Below are positions 1 through 6,530 of a stretch of 7,411 nt of DNA, piece after piece. Each line of letters opens with the position of its first letter. The stretch's first letter is position 1. The DNA is taken from assembly GCA_023416965.1 (NCBI GenBank), contig JAEZGJ010000275.1, positions 1-7,411 on the forward strand. Reading direction: 5' to 3'. The translations under genes and the position numbers were made by a program. The DNA is from Pseudomonadota bacterium (lineage in GTDB: Bacteria > Pseudomonadota > Alphaproteobacteria > Rhizobiales > Phreatobacteraceae). The notes under the pieces were generated by a model, which did not search any database, had not been told where the DNA came from, and worked only from the letters and a program-made list of their open reading frames with translations.

Positions 1-105
1 GGCGGGGAGAGGTCGATCCGAGCGTCAGCGAGGATCGGGTGAGGGGGAGCCTGCGCATGAACCGGCCCTGCCCCCTCACCCGGCCTGCGGCCGACCTCTC
101 CCGCC
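1..105. repeat. Large imperfect palindromic intergenic repeat
   Basis: Two arms face each other. Bases 36-47 (CGGGTGAGGGGG) are the exact reverse complement of 71-82. Bases 1-15 pair with 92-105 except for one missing C. The left half holds a nested hairpin, CGATCC at 14-19 with GGATCG at 32-37; the right half holds another, CCTCTC at 95-100 with GAGAGG at 109-114. The style (CCCCTCACCCGGCC...GACCTCTCCC) resembles a dispersed palindromic repeat common between genes in Hyphomicrobiales; that family resemblance is from general knowledge, not a search. It lies 45 bases past the mccA stop codon and could fold at the 3' end of that transcript, but no T-tract follows, so I do not call it a terminator. 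The element may continue left of the window. Confidence 0.75.
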
Positions 106-150
106 GGCGAGAGGAGAAGCGCGTCGATCGCGGCGCCTTGTCATCACGCC

Positions 151-2199
151 TCACGCCGCCTGCGCCTCGGCCGCCTCGATGGACGCCACCGGCGCCCCCT
201 CGGCCACCTGCTCGCCGGCCAGCACCGCCACCATCGTCACGGTGCCATCGCTCGGCGCCACCAGCGTGTGTTCCATCTTCATCGCCTCGATGACGGCGAT
301 GCGGTCGCCCTTGGCCACCTGCTGTCCCGCCTCGACGAAGACCTGCACGACCTTGCCGTGCATCGGCGCCTTCACCGACCCGCCGCCATCGAGATGGTCG
401 AGGTCGACGTCGAGGGGATCGAAGGCGCGGACCTCGGTCTGTCGGCCATCGTGGATGACAAAGACGCGGTCGGAGACAAGCATCACGCGTGTATCGTCCG
501 GAAAAACGTGGTCCTCGTGCCCGAAAATGAACCCACCAAGCCTTCCCAAACGATGGTGCCGAGGTATGTCTGGCACATTGACCGACTGACCGAGGATGCA
601 AACCGCCGGGCCATTCGCAGACCAGTTCACCGTCACGATATTGCGCTCGCCATTGATCTCAAACGCAGCCTGCCTCGACCACTCTTTGGCGGAGAGGAGG
701 AAGCCGTCGGCCTCGACAGGATTCCATGGTTCGACATGTGGCCCCGCACCGAGAAAGACCAGCCGGCCAAGCTCCCCCTGGATCAGGCGCAATACCCCCA
801 CCGCCGCCGCCTTGGCATCCATCGGCTGCGGCACGGCGCCCAGCGCCTCGACGTTGCGGTCGATGAACCCCGTGTCGAAATCCCCCTCGCGGAACCCTTC
901 CGCCTCGGTCAGTGCCTTCAGGAACCGCACATTGGTGCGCGGCCCCGCCACCACCGTGCCGGCGAGCGCCTGACCCAGCCGGTCCAGCGCCTCGTCGCGC
1001 GTCGCGCCATGGGCGATCACCTTCGCGATCATCGGGTCGTAGTAGGGCGAGACCTCGGCGCCCTCTTCCACACCCGTGTCGATGCGTACGCCCTCCGCCG
1101 AACCGAACTCCAGCGCGTGCAGCCTGCCGGTCGAGGGCAGGAAGCCCTTTTCCGGGTCCTCGGCATAGAGCCGCGCCTCCACCGCATGGCCCTCGATGGA
1201 AAGGTTCTCCTGCAGCAGCGGCAGCCGCTCGCCGGAAGCGACCCTGAGCTGCCATTCCACCAGGTCCTGGCCGGTGATCGCCTCGGTGACCGGATGCTCC
1301 ACCTGCAGGCGGGTGTTCATCTCCATGAACCAGAACCGGTCCGGCTGCAGCCCCTGCGACCCATCGGCGATGAATTCGACCGTTCCCGCGCCGACATAGC
1401 CGACCGCCCGCGCCGCCTCCACCGCCGCGCGGCCCATGGCCTCGCGCATCGCCTCGGGCATGCCGGGGGCCGGGGCCTCCTCGATCACCTTCTGGTGGCG
1501 GCGCTGCAGCGAGCAGTCGCGCTCGAACAGGTGGACGACGTTGCCGTGGCTGTCGCCGAAGACCTGAATCTCGATGTGGCGGGGCGAGAGCACGTATTTC
1601 TCGATGAGCACGCGCGGATCGCCGAAGGCCCCCTGCGCCTCGCGCTGTGCCGAGGCGAGCGCTTCATCAAAATCAACCGCCTTGTCGACGCGCTTCATGC
1701 CCTTGCCGCCGCCGCCGGCGACCGCCTTGATGAGCACGGGATAGCCGATCTCGTAGGCCTTCTCCTTCAGGAATTTCGGCTCCTGGTTGGCGCCGTGATA
1801 GCCCGGCACCACCGGCACGCCGGCCTTCTGCATCAGCGCCTTCGCGCCGTCCTTGAGGCCCATGGCGCGGATGGCGGAGGCGGGCGGGCCGACGAAGACG
1901 ATGCCGGCCTCGGCGCAGGCTTCCGCAAATTCGGCGCGCTCGGAGAGGAAGCCGTAGCCCGGGTGGATCGCCTCGGCCTTCGCCTGTTTCGCCACGGCGA
2001 TGATCTTCTCGATGACGAGGTAGCTCTCCCGCGCCGCAGCCGGGCCGATGCAATAGGCCTCGTCGGCCATGCGCACATGCATCGCGCCGGCATCGGCTTC
2101 CGAATAGACCGCAATCGTCCTCAAGCCCAGGCGCTTCGCCGTCTTCATGACGCGGACGGCGATCTCGCCGCGATTGGCGATGAGGACGGAGGAGAGCAT
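151..2199 (-). CDS. mccA: Methylcrotonyl-CoA carboxylase biotin-containing (alpha) subunit
   Basis: This is the biotin carboxylase / biotin carrier subunit (682 aa) of 3-methylcrotonyl-CoA carboxylase, a cytoplasmic enzyme of leucine breakdown. It uses ATP and bicarbonate to carboxylate its own biotin. In order: N-terminal carboxylase domain (about 1-112, opening SSVLIANRGEIAVRV); ATP-grasp domain with the glycine-rich loop AGGGGKGM (161-168) and the catalytic segment MEMNTRLQVEH (292-302); carboxylase C-terminal domain (about 335-442); a linker region as in MCC-type alpha chains (about 455-600); and a C-terminal biotinyl domain (about 606-676) with EAMKM, biotinylated Lys641 (codon 277-279). 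Length suits MCC alpha. The ATG at 2199 is chosen because family homology begins there and GAGG lies 5 bases upstream; the frame stays open to 2382, but that extension looks non-homologous. Sequence alone does not exclude a propionyl- or geranyl-CoA carboxylase alpha subunit; the MCC-type beta gene nearby favours MccA. No key residue is missing. Confidence 0.9.
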   Translation of the reverse strand: MLSSVLIANRGEIAVRVMKTAKRLGLRTIAVYSEADAGAMHVRMADEAYCIGPAAARESYLVIEKIIAVAKQAKAEAIHPGYGFLSERAEFAEACAEAGIVFVGPPASAIRAMGLKDGAKALMQKAGVPVVPGYHGANQEPKFLKEKAYEIGYPVLIKAVAGGGGKGMKRVDKAVDFDEALASAQREAQGAFGDPRVLIEKYVLSPRHIEIQVFGDSHGNVVHLFERDCSLQRRHQKVIEEAPAPGMPEAMREAMGRAAVEAARAVGYVGAGTVEFIADGSQGLQPDRFWFMEMNTRLQVEHPVTEAITGQDLVEWQLRVASGERLPLLQENLSIEGHAVEARLYAEDPEKGFLPSTGRLHALEFGSAEGVRIDTGVEEGAEVSPYYDPMIAKVIAHGATRDEALDRLGQALAGTVVAGPRTNVRFLKALTEAEGFREGDFDTGFIDRNVEALGAVPQPMDAKAAAVGVLRLIQGELGRLVFLGAGPHVEPWNPVEADGFLLSAKEWSRQAAFEINGERNIVTVNWSANGPAVCILGQSVNVPDIPRHHRLGRLGGFIFGHEDHVFPDDTRVMLVSDRVFVIHDGRQTEVRAFDPLDVDLDHLDGGGSVKAPMHGKVVQVFVEAGQQVAKGDRIAVIEAMKMEHTLVAPSDGTVTMVAVLAGEQVAEGAPVASIEAAEAQAA

Positions 2200-2230
2200 G
2201 CACGCCTCGGGTTCAGGTCCAGGGGCGGCG

Positions 2231-2259
2231 AATGTACCCCGTTCGCGCGGCGATGCCAG
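2231..2259 (-). promoter_or_regulatory. Candidate sigma70-type promoter for mccA
   Basis: On the minus strand there is CTGGCA (2259-2254, 4 of 6 matches to TTGACA), a 17-base spacer, then TACATT (2236-2231, 4 of 6 matches to TATAAT). This would start the transcript near 2224 and give a leader of about 25 bases with the GAGG ribosome site at 2208-2205. It is the best-spaced pair I found by eye in the divergent region. In GC-rich alphaproteobacterial DNA such matches are suggestive only. Confidence 0.4.
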
Positions 2260-2290
2260 CATGCCGAAGGGGATAAGCCGGTGCATGGCA

Positions 2291-2335
2291 TGTCCCCTGC
2301 CCCACGGCTTGCACGGGGGCGCGTGGGGCGGGACA
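2291..2335 (+). promoter_or_regulatory. Strong GC-rich hairpin upstream of the amidase gene
   Basis: TGTCCC (2291-2296) plus GCCCCACG (2299-2306) together pair with CGTGGGGCGGGACA (2322-2335): 14 base pairs broken by a 2-base bulge (CT), with a 15-base loop. The structure ends 24 bases before the amidase ATG and 14 bases before its GGAG ribosome site. It could be an RNA hairpin in the amidase leader, an operator in the divergent region, or the remnant of an intergenic repeat. No T-tract follows, so it does not look like a simple intrinsic terminator. No amidase promoter can be placed with confidence; a GATAAG at 2272-2277 is a weak -10 candidate with no matching -35. Confidence 0.45.
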
Positions 2336-2359
2336 AGGGCGCACCTGCCGGAGCCCGCC

Positions 2360-3757
2360 ATGACCCATCTCGCCGACCTCACCGCCGCCGCCCTCTCCAG
2401 AGCCTATGCGGCGAAGACGCTCTCGCCGGTGGAGGTGACCCGCGCCGTCCTCGCCCGCATCGAAGCCTGCGAGCCCGCCATCAACGCCATGTACATCGTC
2501 TCCTCCGACGCGGCGCTGACCGCGGCGAAGGCCGCGGAAGCGCGCTGGGCGGCGGGCGCGCCGCTCTCCGCCCTCGACGGCGTGCCGGTGACGGTGAAGG
2601 AGAACATCGGCACGAAGGGCGACCCCGCTCCCATCGGCGTGCCCATCGCCGACATGACGCCGCGGGCGGAGGACACGCCCGTGCCGGCGCGCCTGCGCGA
2701 GGCCGGCTGCGTCATCCTCGGCAAGACCACCATGCCGGATTTCGGCATGATGTCCTCGGGGCTCTCCTCGCTCCACGGCATCACCCGCAACCCCTGGGAC
2801 CTCTCGAAGAACCCCGCCGGCTCGTCCTCCGGCGCGGGCGCCGCCGCGGCGGCCGGATACGGGCCGCTGCACATCGGCACCGACATCGGCGGCTCGCTCC
2901 GCCTGCCCGCGGCCCATTGCGGCCTGGTCGGGCTCAAACCCTCCTATGGCCGCGTGCCGATCCACCCGCCCTTCCTCGGCCGCGTCGCCGGGCCCATGAC
3001 CCGCACGGTGGAGGACGGCGCGTTGCTGATGACCGTCATCTCCCGGCCCGACCCGCGCGACTACGCGAGCCTGCCCTATGACGGCCAGGATTTCGCTGCC
3101 GACCTCAAAAGCCTCGACCTCAAGGGCCTCAAGGTCGGCGTCATCACCGCCATGCCGGCGGGCCTGCCCGCCGATCCCGCCATCGTCGCGGCGGTGGAGG
3201 CGGCGGCCGCGGCGCTGGCCGCCGAGGGCGCCGTCGTCACGCCGGTCGCTGGCTATCTCACCGTGGAAATGCTCGACGGCATCTGCCGCTTCTTCGAGGC
3301 GCGCTCCCACGGCGACGTGGCGAAGCTCTCGGCGGCGGAGAAGGCGCGCATCCTGCCCTATATCGTCGAGTGGGCGACCTGGCGGGCCGACACCTTCACC
3401 GGTGACGACGTCATGAGCGGCTTCCTCGCTGTCCAGGCGATGCGCGAGGCGGCCACGAAGGCGATCCAGGGATTCGACGTCCTGCTGTCGCCCTGCACCT
3501 GCCCGGTGAACTATGCAGCCGAGGCCCACTCGCCCACCGACGATCCCCGCCGGGCGCTGGAGCACATCCCCTTCACCGTGGCGCAGAACTTCTCGGAGCA
3601 GCCGGCCGCCAGCGTCAACTGGGGCTATGACGCCACCGGGTTCCCCATCGGGGTCCAGGTCACCGGCCACCGCTTCGATGATCGGGGCGTGATGAGGCTC
3701 TGCGCGGCGATGGAGAAGCTCAGGCCGGCGCAGAGGGCCTGGCCGGTGGTGGGGTAG
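2360..3757 (+). CDS. Amidase-signature family hydrolase
   Basis: A 465-aa amidase-signature enzyme, expected to hydrolyse an amide (C-N) bond through a Ser-cisSer-Lys triad. The triad is visible: Lys80 in GVPVTVKEN, Ser155 at the start of the GSSSG cluster (154-158), and nucleophile Ser179 in GTDIGGS. The spacings of 75 and 24 residues equal those of known family members such as fatty acid amide hydrolase. The signature continues through LRLPAAHCGLVGLKPSYGRVP (about 180-200), and the C-terminus has the usual GFPIGVQVTG (427-436). Length is normal and no signal peptide is seen, so it is probably cytoplasmic. The ATG at 2360 is preceded by GGAG at 2350-2353, 6 bases away, and homology begins there although the frame is open from 2147. 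No gatB or gatC lies beside it, which argues against a tRNA amidotransferase GatA. Its substrate cannot be told from sequence. It is divergent from mccA and convergent with the reductase gene. Confidence 0.9.
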   Translation: MTHLADLTAAALSRAYAAKTLSPVEVTRAVLARIEACEPAINAMYIVSSDAALTAAKAAEARWAAGAPLSALDGVPVTVKENIGTKGDPAPIGVPIADMTPRAEDTPVPARLREAGCVILGKTTMPDFGMMSSGLSSLHGITRNPWDLSKNPAGSSSGAGAAAAAGYGPLHIGTDIGGSLRLPAAHCGLVGLKPSYGRVPIHPPFLGRVAGPMTRTVEDGALLMTVISRPDPRDYASLPYDGQDFAADLKSLDLKGLKVGVITAMPAGLPADPAIVAAVEAAAAALAAEGAVVTPVAGYLTVEMLDGICRFFEARSHGDVAKLSAAEKARILPYIVEWATWRADTFTGDDVMSGFLAVQAMREAATKAIQGFDVLLSPCTCPVNYAAEAHSPTDDPRRALEHIPFTVAQNFSEQPAASVNWGYDATGFPIGVQVTGHRFDDRGVMRLCAAMEKLRPAQRAWPVVG

Positions 3758-3767
3758 CCTCCAAACC

Positions 3768-4499
3768 TCAGATCGGCGCCACGCCCACCGTCATCCCGCC
3801 GCACACATAGAGCACCTGACCCGTCACGAAGCTCGCGCCCTCCGAGAGGAAGAAATCGGCGGCATGGGCGATATCCTCGGGCTGGCCGAGGCGCTGCACC
3901 GGCACGCCGCGGGTGATCGCCTGGGTGCGCGGCGAATTGTGCGGATTGGCGCTCTTGAACAGCTCCGTCTCGATCGGCCCCGGGCCGATGGCGTTCACCG
4001 TGATGCCGTGCGGCGCGAGCTCCAGCGCCCAGGTGCGGGTAAGACCGATCACCCCCGCCTTGGTGGCCGAATAGGCGGTGCGCAGCTCCTTGCCAAGAGC
4101 GGCACGGCTGGAAATGGTGACGATGCGCCCCTGCCCGGCCGCCTTCATGGCCGGCAGCGCCGCCTGCGCCGCGAGGATGCAGGCGCGCAGGTTGATGGCG
4201 ACGACCCTGTCGAAATCCTCCATCGTCGTCTCTTCCAGCGTCGCGGGAGCGGCGATGCCGGCATTGTTGACGAGCCAGAGCATGGCGTTCTCGGCGGTGA
4301 TGGCGGCGAGGGCTGCCTGCGTTGCCTGGAGGTCGGTCAGGTCGCAGCGGACGAAGCGCGCCGCCGAGGGCTCGGCCGGTTCCTCGCGGTCGAGAATGAC
4401 CACCGGCAGGCCGCGCGCGAGCAGCTTGCGGACGATAGCCGCGCCGATGCCGCGGGAGCCGCCGGTCACCAGGGCGGCGGGCGGAAGGTTATCGGTCAT
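3768..4499 (-). CDS. SDR family oxidoreductase (FabG-like)
   Basis: A 243-aa classical short-chain dehydrogenase/reductase, the normal length for the family, expected to be a cytoplasmic NAD(P)-dependent alcohol/ketone oxidoreductase. Visible in order: cofactor loop TGGSRGIG (12-19); Asp37 at the end of the second beta strand (VVILDRE), which usually favours NAD(H) over NADP(H); NNAG (78-81); and the catalytic tetrad Asn103, Ser130, Tyr143, Lys147 (YSATK). PGPIETEL (173-180) is the usual substrate-loop start. The ATG at 4499 has GGGGA 8 bases upstream. It faces the amidase gene with 10 bases between stops and follows mccB in the same direction after a 299-base gap. It may act on a 3-hydroxyacyl-CoA or 3-oxoacyl-ACP, as many FabG-like proteins do, but nothing in the sequence fixes the substrate, and a role beside leucine catabolism is only inference from position. 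Confidence 0.92.
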   Translation of the reverse strand: MTDNLPPAALVTGGSRGIGAAIVRKLLARGLPVVILDREEPAEPSAARFVRCDLTDLQATQAALAAITAENAMLWLVNNAGIAAPATLEETTMEDFDRVVAINLRACILAAQAALPAMKAAGQGRIVTISSRAALGKELRTAYSATKAGVIGLTRTWALELAPHGITVNAIGPGPIETELFKSANPHNSPRTQAITRGVPVQRLGQPEDIAHAADFFLSEGASFVTGQVLYVCGGMTVGVAPI

Positions 4500-4589
4500 G
4501 CGTTTCGTCCCCGTGGTCGCCTGTTCAGCGGCTGCTTGTCAGGGCGAGACTAGACGGGTCGGCGCGGATCATGCGAGCGGCTGCGCTGC

Positions 4590-4607
4590 ATGACGCAACT
4601 GCGTCAT
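4590..4607. promoter_or_regulatory. Perfect palindrome upstream of the SDR gene, possible operator
   Basis: ATGACGCA, two bases (AC), then TGCGTCAT: eight-base arms with perfect dyad symmetry, a form typical of sites for dimeric transcription factors. It lies 91 bases upstream of the reductase start and directly abuts the long inverted repeat that begins at 4607. It may be an operator, or simply the outer edge of that repeat. I found no convincing -35/-10 pair beside it. Confidence 0.35.
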
Positions 4608-4756
4608 TCGAGGCTCGCTGTCGCTCCCATCTCAGGATGAGGGAGGTGAGAGACCTGCATCAGGGCAAGACGCGCGACGGCCGGGCCTTCGAGAACGCCG
4701 ATGCCACGCACCGCATCCCTCAACCTGAGGTGCTCGCCTGAACGGCGAGCCTCGAA
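4607..4756. repeat. Long inverted-repeat intergenic element
   Basis: The ends are an exact 12-base inverted repeat: TTCGAGGCTCGC (4607-4618) and GCGAGCCTCGAA (4745-4756). Inside them, CTCAGGATGAGGGA (4631-4644) pairs with 4716-4729 with one mismatch. The element is about 150 bases and fills half of the 299-base non-coding stretch at 4500-4798. Ends of the type 'TTCGAGGCTCGC...CTCAGGATGAGG' resemble a dispersed palindromic repeat common in Hyphomicrobiales (general knowledge, not a search). It has no transposase and no convincing coding frame; short open frames across it have no recognisable protein character. It sits between mccB and the reductase gene, so a transcript reading through would fold here and could be attenuated or processed. 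Bases 4757-4798 and 4500-4589 show nothing further I can support. Confidence 0.7.
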
Positions 4757-4798
4757 GGACGCACCTGCGCTGTGCAAGACTCCCGCTGCCGATCGCAA

Positions 4799-6406
4799 TT
4801 ACATCCGGAACACGCCGAATTTCGTCTCCGGCACCGGTGCGTTCAGACACGCGCTCAGCGCCAGCGACAGCACGCGACGCGTTTCGCTCGGCAGGATGAT
4901 GCCGTCGTCCCAAAGCCGCGCCGTGGCGTAATAGGGATGCCCTTCTGCTTCATAGTTCGCGCGGATCGGCGCCTTGAAGGCCTCTTCCTCCTCCGCGCTC
5001 CAGTCCTTGCCCTCGGCCTCGAAATTCTCGCGCTTGACGGTGGCAAGCACGCTCGCCGCCTGCTCGCCGCCCATGACGGAGATGCGCGAATTCGGCCAGG
5101 TGAAGAGGAAGCGCGGCGAATAGGCCCGCCCGCACATGCCGTAATTGCCGGCGCCGTAGCTTCCCCCCACCAGCAACGTGATCTTCGGCACCTGCGCGCA
5201 GGCCACCGCCGTGACGAGCTTCGCCCCGTCCTTGGCGATGCCGCCGGCCTCGAACTGCCGGCCGACCATGAAGCCGGTGATGTTCTGCAGGAAGAGCAGC
5301 GGAATGCGTCGCTGGCAGCACAGCTCGATGAAATGGGCGCCCTTCTGCGCACTCTCCGAGAACAGGATGCCATTGTTGGCGATGATGCCCACGGGCATGC
5401 CGTGCAGGCGCGCGAAGCCCGTCACCAGCGTCGTCCCGAAGAGCGCCTTGAACTCGTCGAACTCGGAGCCGTCCACCAGCCGCGCGATGACCTCGCGAAT
5501 ATCGTACTGCGTCTTCAGGTTGGTCGGAACGAGCGCCTCGAGCTCAGCCGGGTCGTATTTCGGCTCGCGTGGCTCGGCCAGCGCGATGTCGACGTTCTTC
5601 ACCGAATTGACATTGGCGACGATGCGCCGGGCGATGGCCAGCGCATGGGTGTCGTCGACGGCGTAGTGATCGGCGACGCCGGACTGGCGGGCATGGACAT
5701 CGGCGCCGCCGAGATCCTCCGCCGAGACGATCTCGCCGGTCGCGGCGCGCACCAGAGGCGGGCCGCCGAGGAAGATGGTGCCCTGCCGCCGGACGATGAC
5801 CGTCTCATCCGACATGGCGGGAACATAGGCGCCGCCGGCGGTGCACGAACCCATCACCACCGCGATCTGAGGAATGCGGGCGGCCGACAGGTTCGCCTGA
5901 TTGAAGAAGATTCGGCCGAAATGTTCGCGGTCGGGGAAGACTTCGGTCTGGTGCGGCAGGTTGGCGCCGCCGGAATCGACGAGATAGACGCAAGGCAGCC
6001 GGTTCTGCAGCGCGATCTCCTGCGCCCGCAGATGCTTCTTCACCGTCATGGGATAGTAGGTGCCGCCCTTGATGGTGGAATCGTTGGCGACGATCATCAC
6101 CTCGCGGCCCTCGACCCGGCCGACGCCGGTGATGATCCCGGCCCCGTGGATCGCCTCGCCATACATGCCGTTGGCGGCGAGTTGCGACAATTCGAGGAAG
6201 GGCGAGCCGGGATCGAGCAGCCCCATGACGCGGTCCCGCGGCAGGAGCTTGCCACGGGCGACGTGGCGCTGGCGGCTCTTCTCGTTGCCGCCGAGCGCGG
6301 CCTCGGCGCGCTTGGCCTGCAGGTCGGCGATGAGGGCCTGCCAGGACCCGGCATTGGCCTGGGCGTCGGGCGTCGCGGCGTTGAAGGTAGACTTCAGGAT
6401 AGCCAA
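4799..6406 (-). CDS. mccB: Methylcrotonyl-CoA carboxylase carboxyltransferase (beta) subunit
   Basis: This 535-aa crotonase-fold carboxyltransferase moves the carboxyl group from the biotin of MccA to 3-methylcrotonyl-CoA, giving 3-methylglutaconyl-CoA in leucine catabolism. MCC-type hallmarks: RHVARGKLLPRDRV (47-60), VANDSTIKGGTYYP (106-119), YLVDSGGANLPHQ (141-153), MGSCTAGGAYVPAMSDE (185-201), AEDLGGADVHARQSGVADHY (229-248), GSYGAGNYGM (415-424) and WPNSRISVMGGEQAASVL (437-454). The two glycine-rich segments form oxyanion holes in this family. Length is normal. The first codon is TTG (6406-6404), not ATG; GGAG lies 10 bases upstream, no in-frame ATG was seen for about 45 bases further upstream, and the first internal ATG (Met61) would remove conserved sequence. 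Being preceded by an unrelated gene and a 124-base spacer, it probably has its own promoter. A geranyl-CoA carboxylase beta subunit (AtuC-like) is the main alternative. Confidence 0.94.
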   Translation of the reverse strand: MAILKSTFNAATPDAQANAGSWQALIADLQAKRAEAALGGNEKSRQRHVARGKLLPRDRVMGLLDPGSPFLELSQLAANGMYGEAIHGAGIITGVGRVEGREVMIVANDSTIKGGTYYPMTVKKHLRAQEIALQNRLPCVYLVDSGGANLPHQTEVFPDREHFGRIFFNQANLSAARIPQIAVVMGSCTAGGAYVPAMSDETVIVRRQGTIFLGGPPLVRAATGEIVSAEDLGGADVHARQSGVADHYAVDDTHALAIARRIVANVNSVKNVDIALAEPREPKYDPAELEALVPTNLKTQYDIREVIARLVDGSEFDEFKALFGTTLVTGFARLHGMPVGIIANNGILFSESAQKGAHFIELCCQRRIPLLFLQNITGFMVGRQFEAGGIAKDGAKLVTAVACAQVPKITLLVGGSYGAGNYGMCGRAYSPRFLFTWPNSRISVMGGEQAASVLATVKRENFEAEGKDWSAEEEEAFKAPIRANYEAEGHPYYATARLWDDGIILPSETRRVLSLALSACLNAPVPETKFGVFRM

Positions 6407-6453
6407 GGCGTCACGGCTCCGGAACGGGCTCAGGGACGCCTTGGTTAGCGCGA

Positions 6454-6475
6454 CCTGGATGACCTGTCATCCGGG
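6454..6475. promoter_or_regulatory. Palindrome upstream of mccB, possible operator and promoter
   Basis: GGATGAC, two bases (CT), then GTCATCC (6457-6472) is a perfect 7-base dyad; it extends outward by CC/GG pairs after one mismatch, spanning 6454-6475. It is about 50 bases upstream of the mccB start. On the minus strand it contains ATGACA (6470-6465, 5 of 6 matches to TTGACA); the segment 17 bases on, TAACCA (6447-6442), is a poor -10. A repressor on this dyad would cover such a -35. Regulation of MCC genes by acyl-CoA or leucine-catabolism regulators is known in other bacteria, but I cannot assign this site to a regulator. Confidence 0.35.
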
Positions 6476-6487
6476 CGGAGTGGCGGA

Positions 6488-6515
6488 GGGGGGGGCGGGG
6501 GCCGCAATCGGGGGG
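6488..6515 (+). other. G-tract cluster between the DUF1236 gene and mccB
   Basis: The plus strand carries runs of 8, 5 and 6 consecutive G (6488-6495, 6497-6501, 6510-6515), so the transcript downstream of the DUF1236 stop would be C-rich. The G strand could form a G-quadruplex if the 8-G run supplies two tracts, although one loop would be 8 bases. Next to it GGGCC/GGCCC (6513-6517 and 6520-6524) makes a small dyad with only two central bases. This is not a convincing terminator. Confidence 0.4.
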
Positions 6516-6530
6516 CCACGGCCCGGGAGA

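Noticed and set aside
2200..2382. N-terminal extension of MccA upstream of the ATG at 2199
   Set aside because: The added residues look unlike the family, would overlap the amidase start, and the ATG at 2199 has a good ribosome site.
268..3081. A 937-codon open frame on the plus strand opposite mccA and running into the amidase gene
   Set aside because: It is antisense to a clear carboxylase gene, is rich in Arg, His and Asp as expected of a shadow frame in GC-rich DNA, and has no recognisable domain.
2213..3670. A 485-codon minus-strand frame opposite the amidase gene
   Set aside because: Low-complexity Arg/Gly/Asp-rich translation lying opposite an amidase with an intact catalytic triad; a shadow frame.
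3758..3767. A terminator between the convergent amidase and SDR genes
   Set aside because: Only 10 bases separate the stop codons and no hairpin with a T-tract is visible.
4604..4798. Short minus-strand frames in the mccB-SDR gap as a small gene
   Set aside because: They lie across the inverted-repeat element, have no convincing ribosome site and show no recognisable protein features.
4772..6448. A 558-codon plus-strand frame opposite mccB
   Set aside because: Shadow of mccB; the minus strand encodes all the MCC-type carboxyltransferase motifs.
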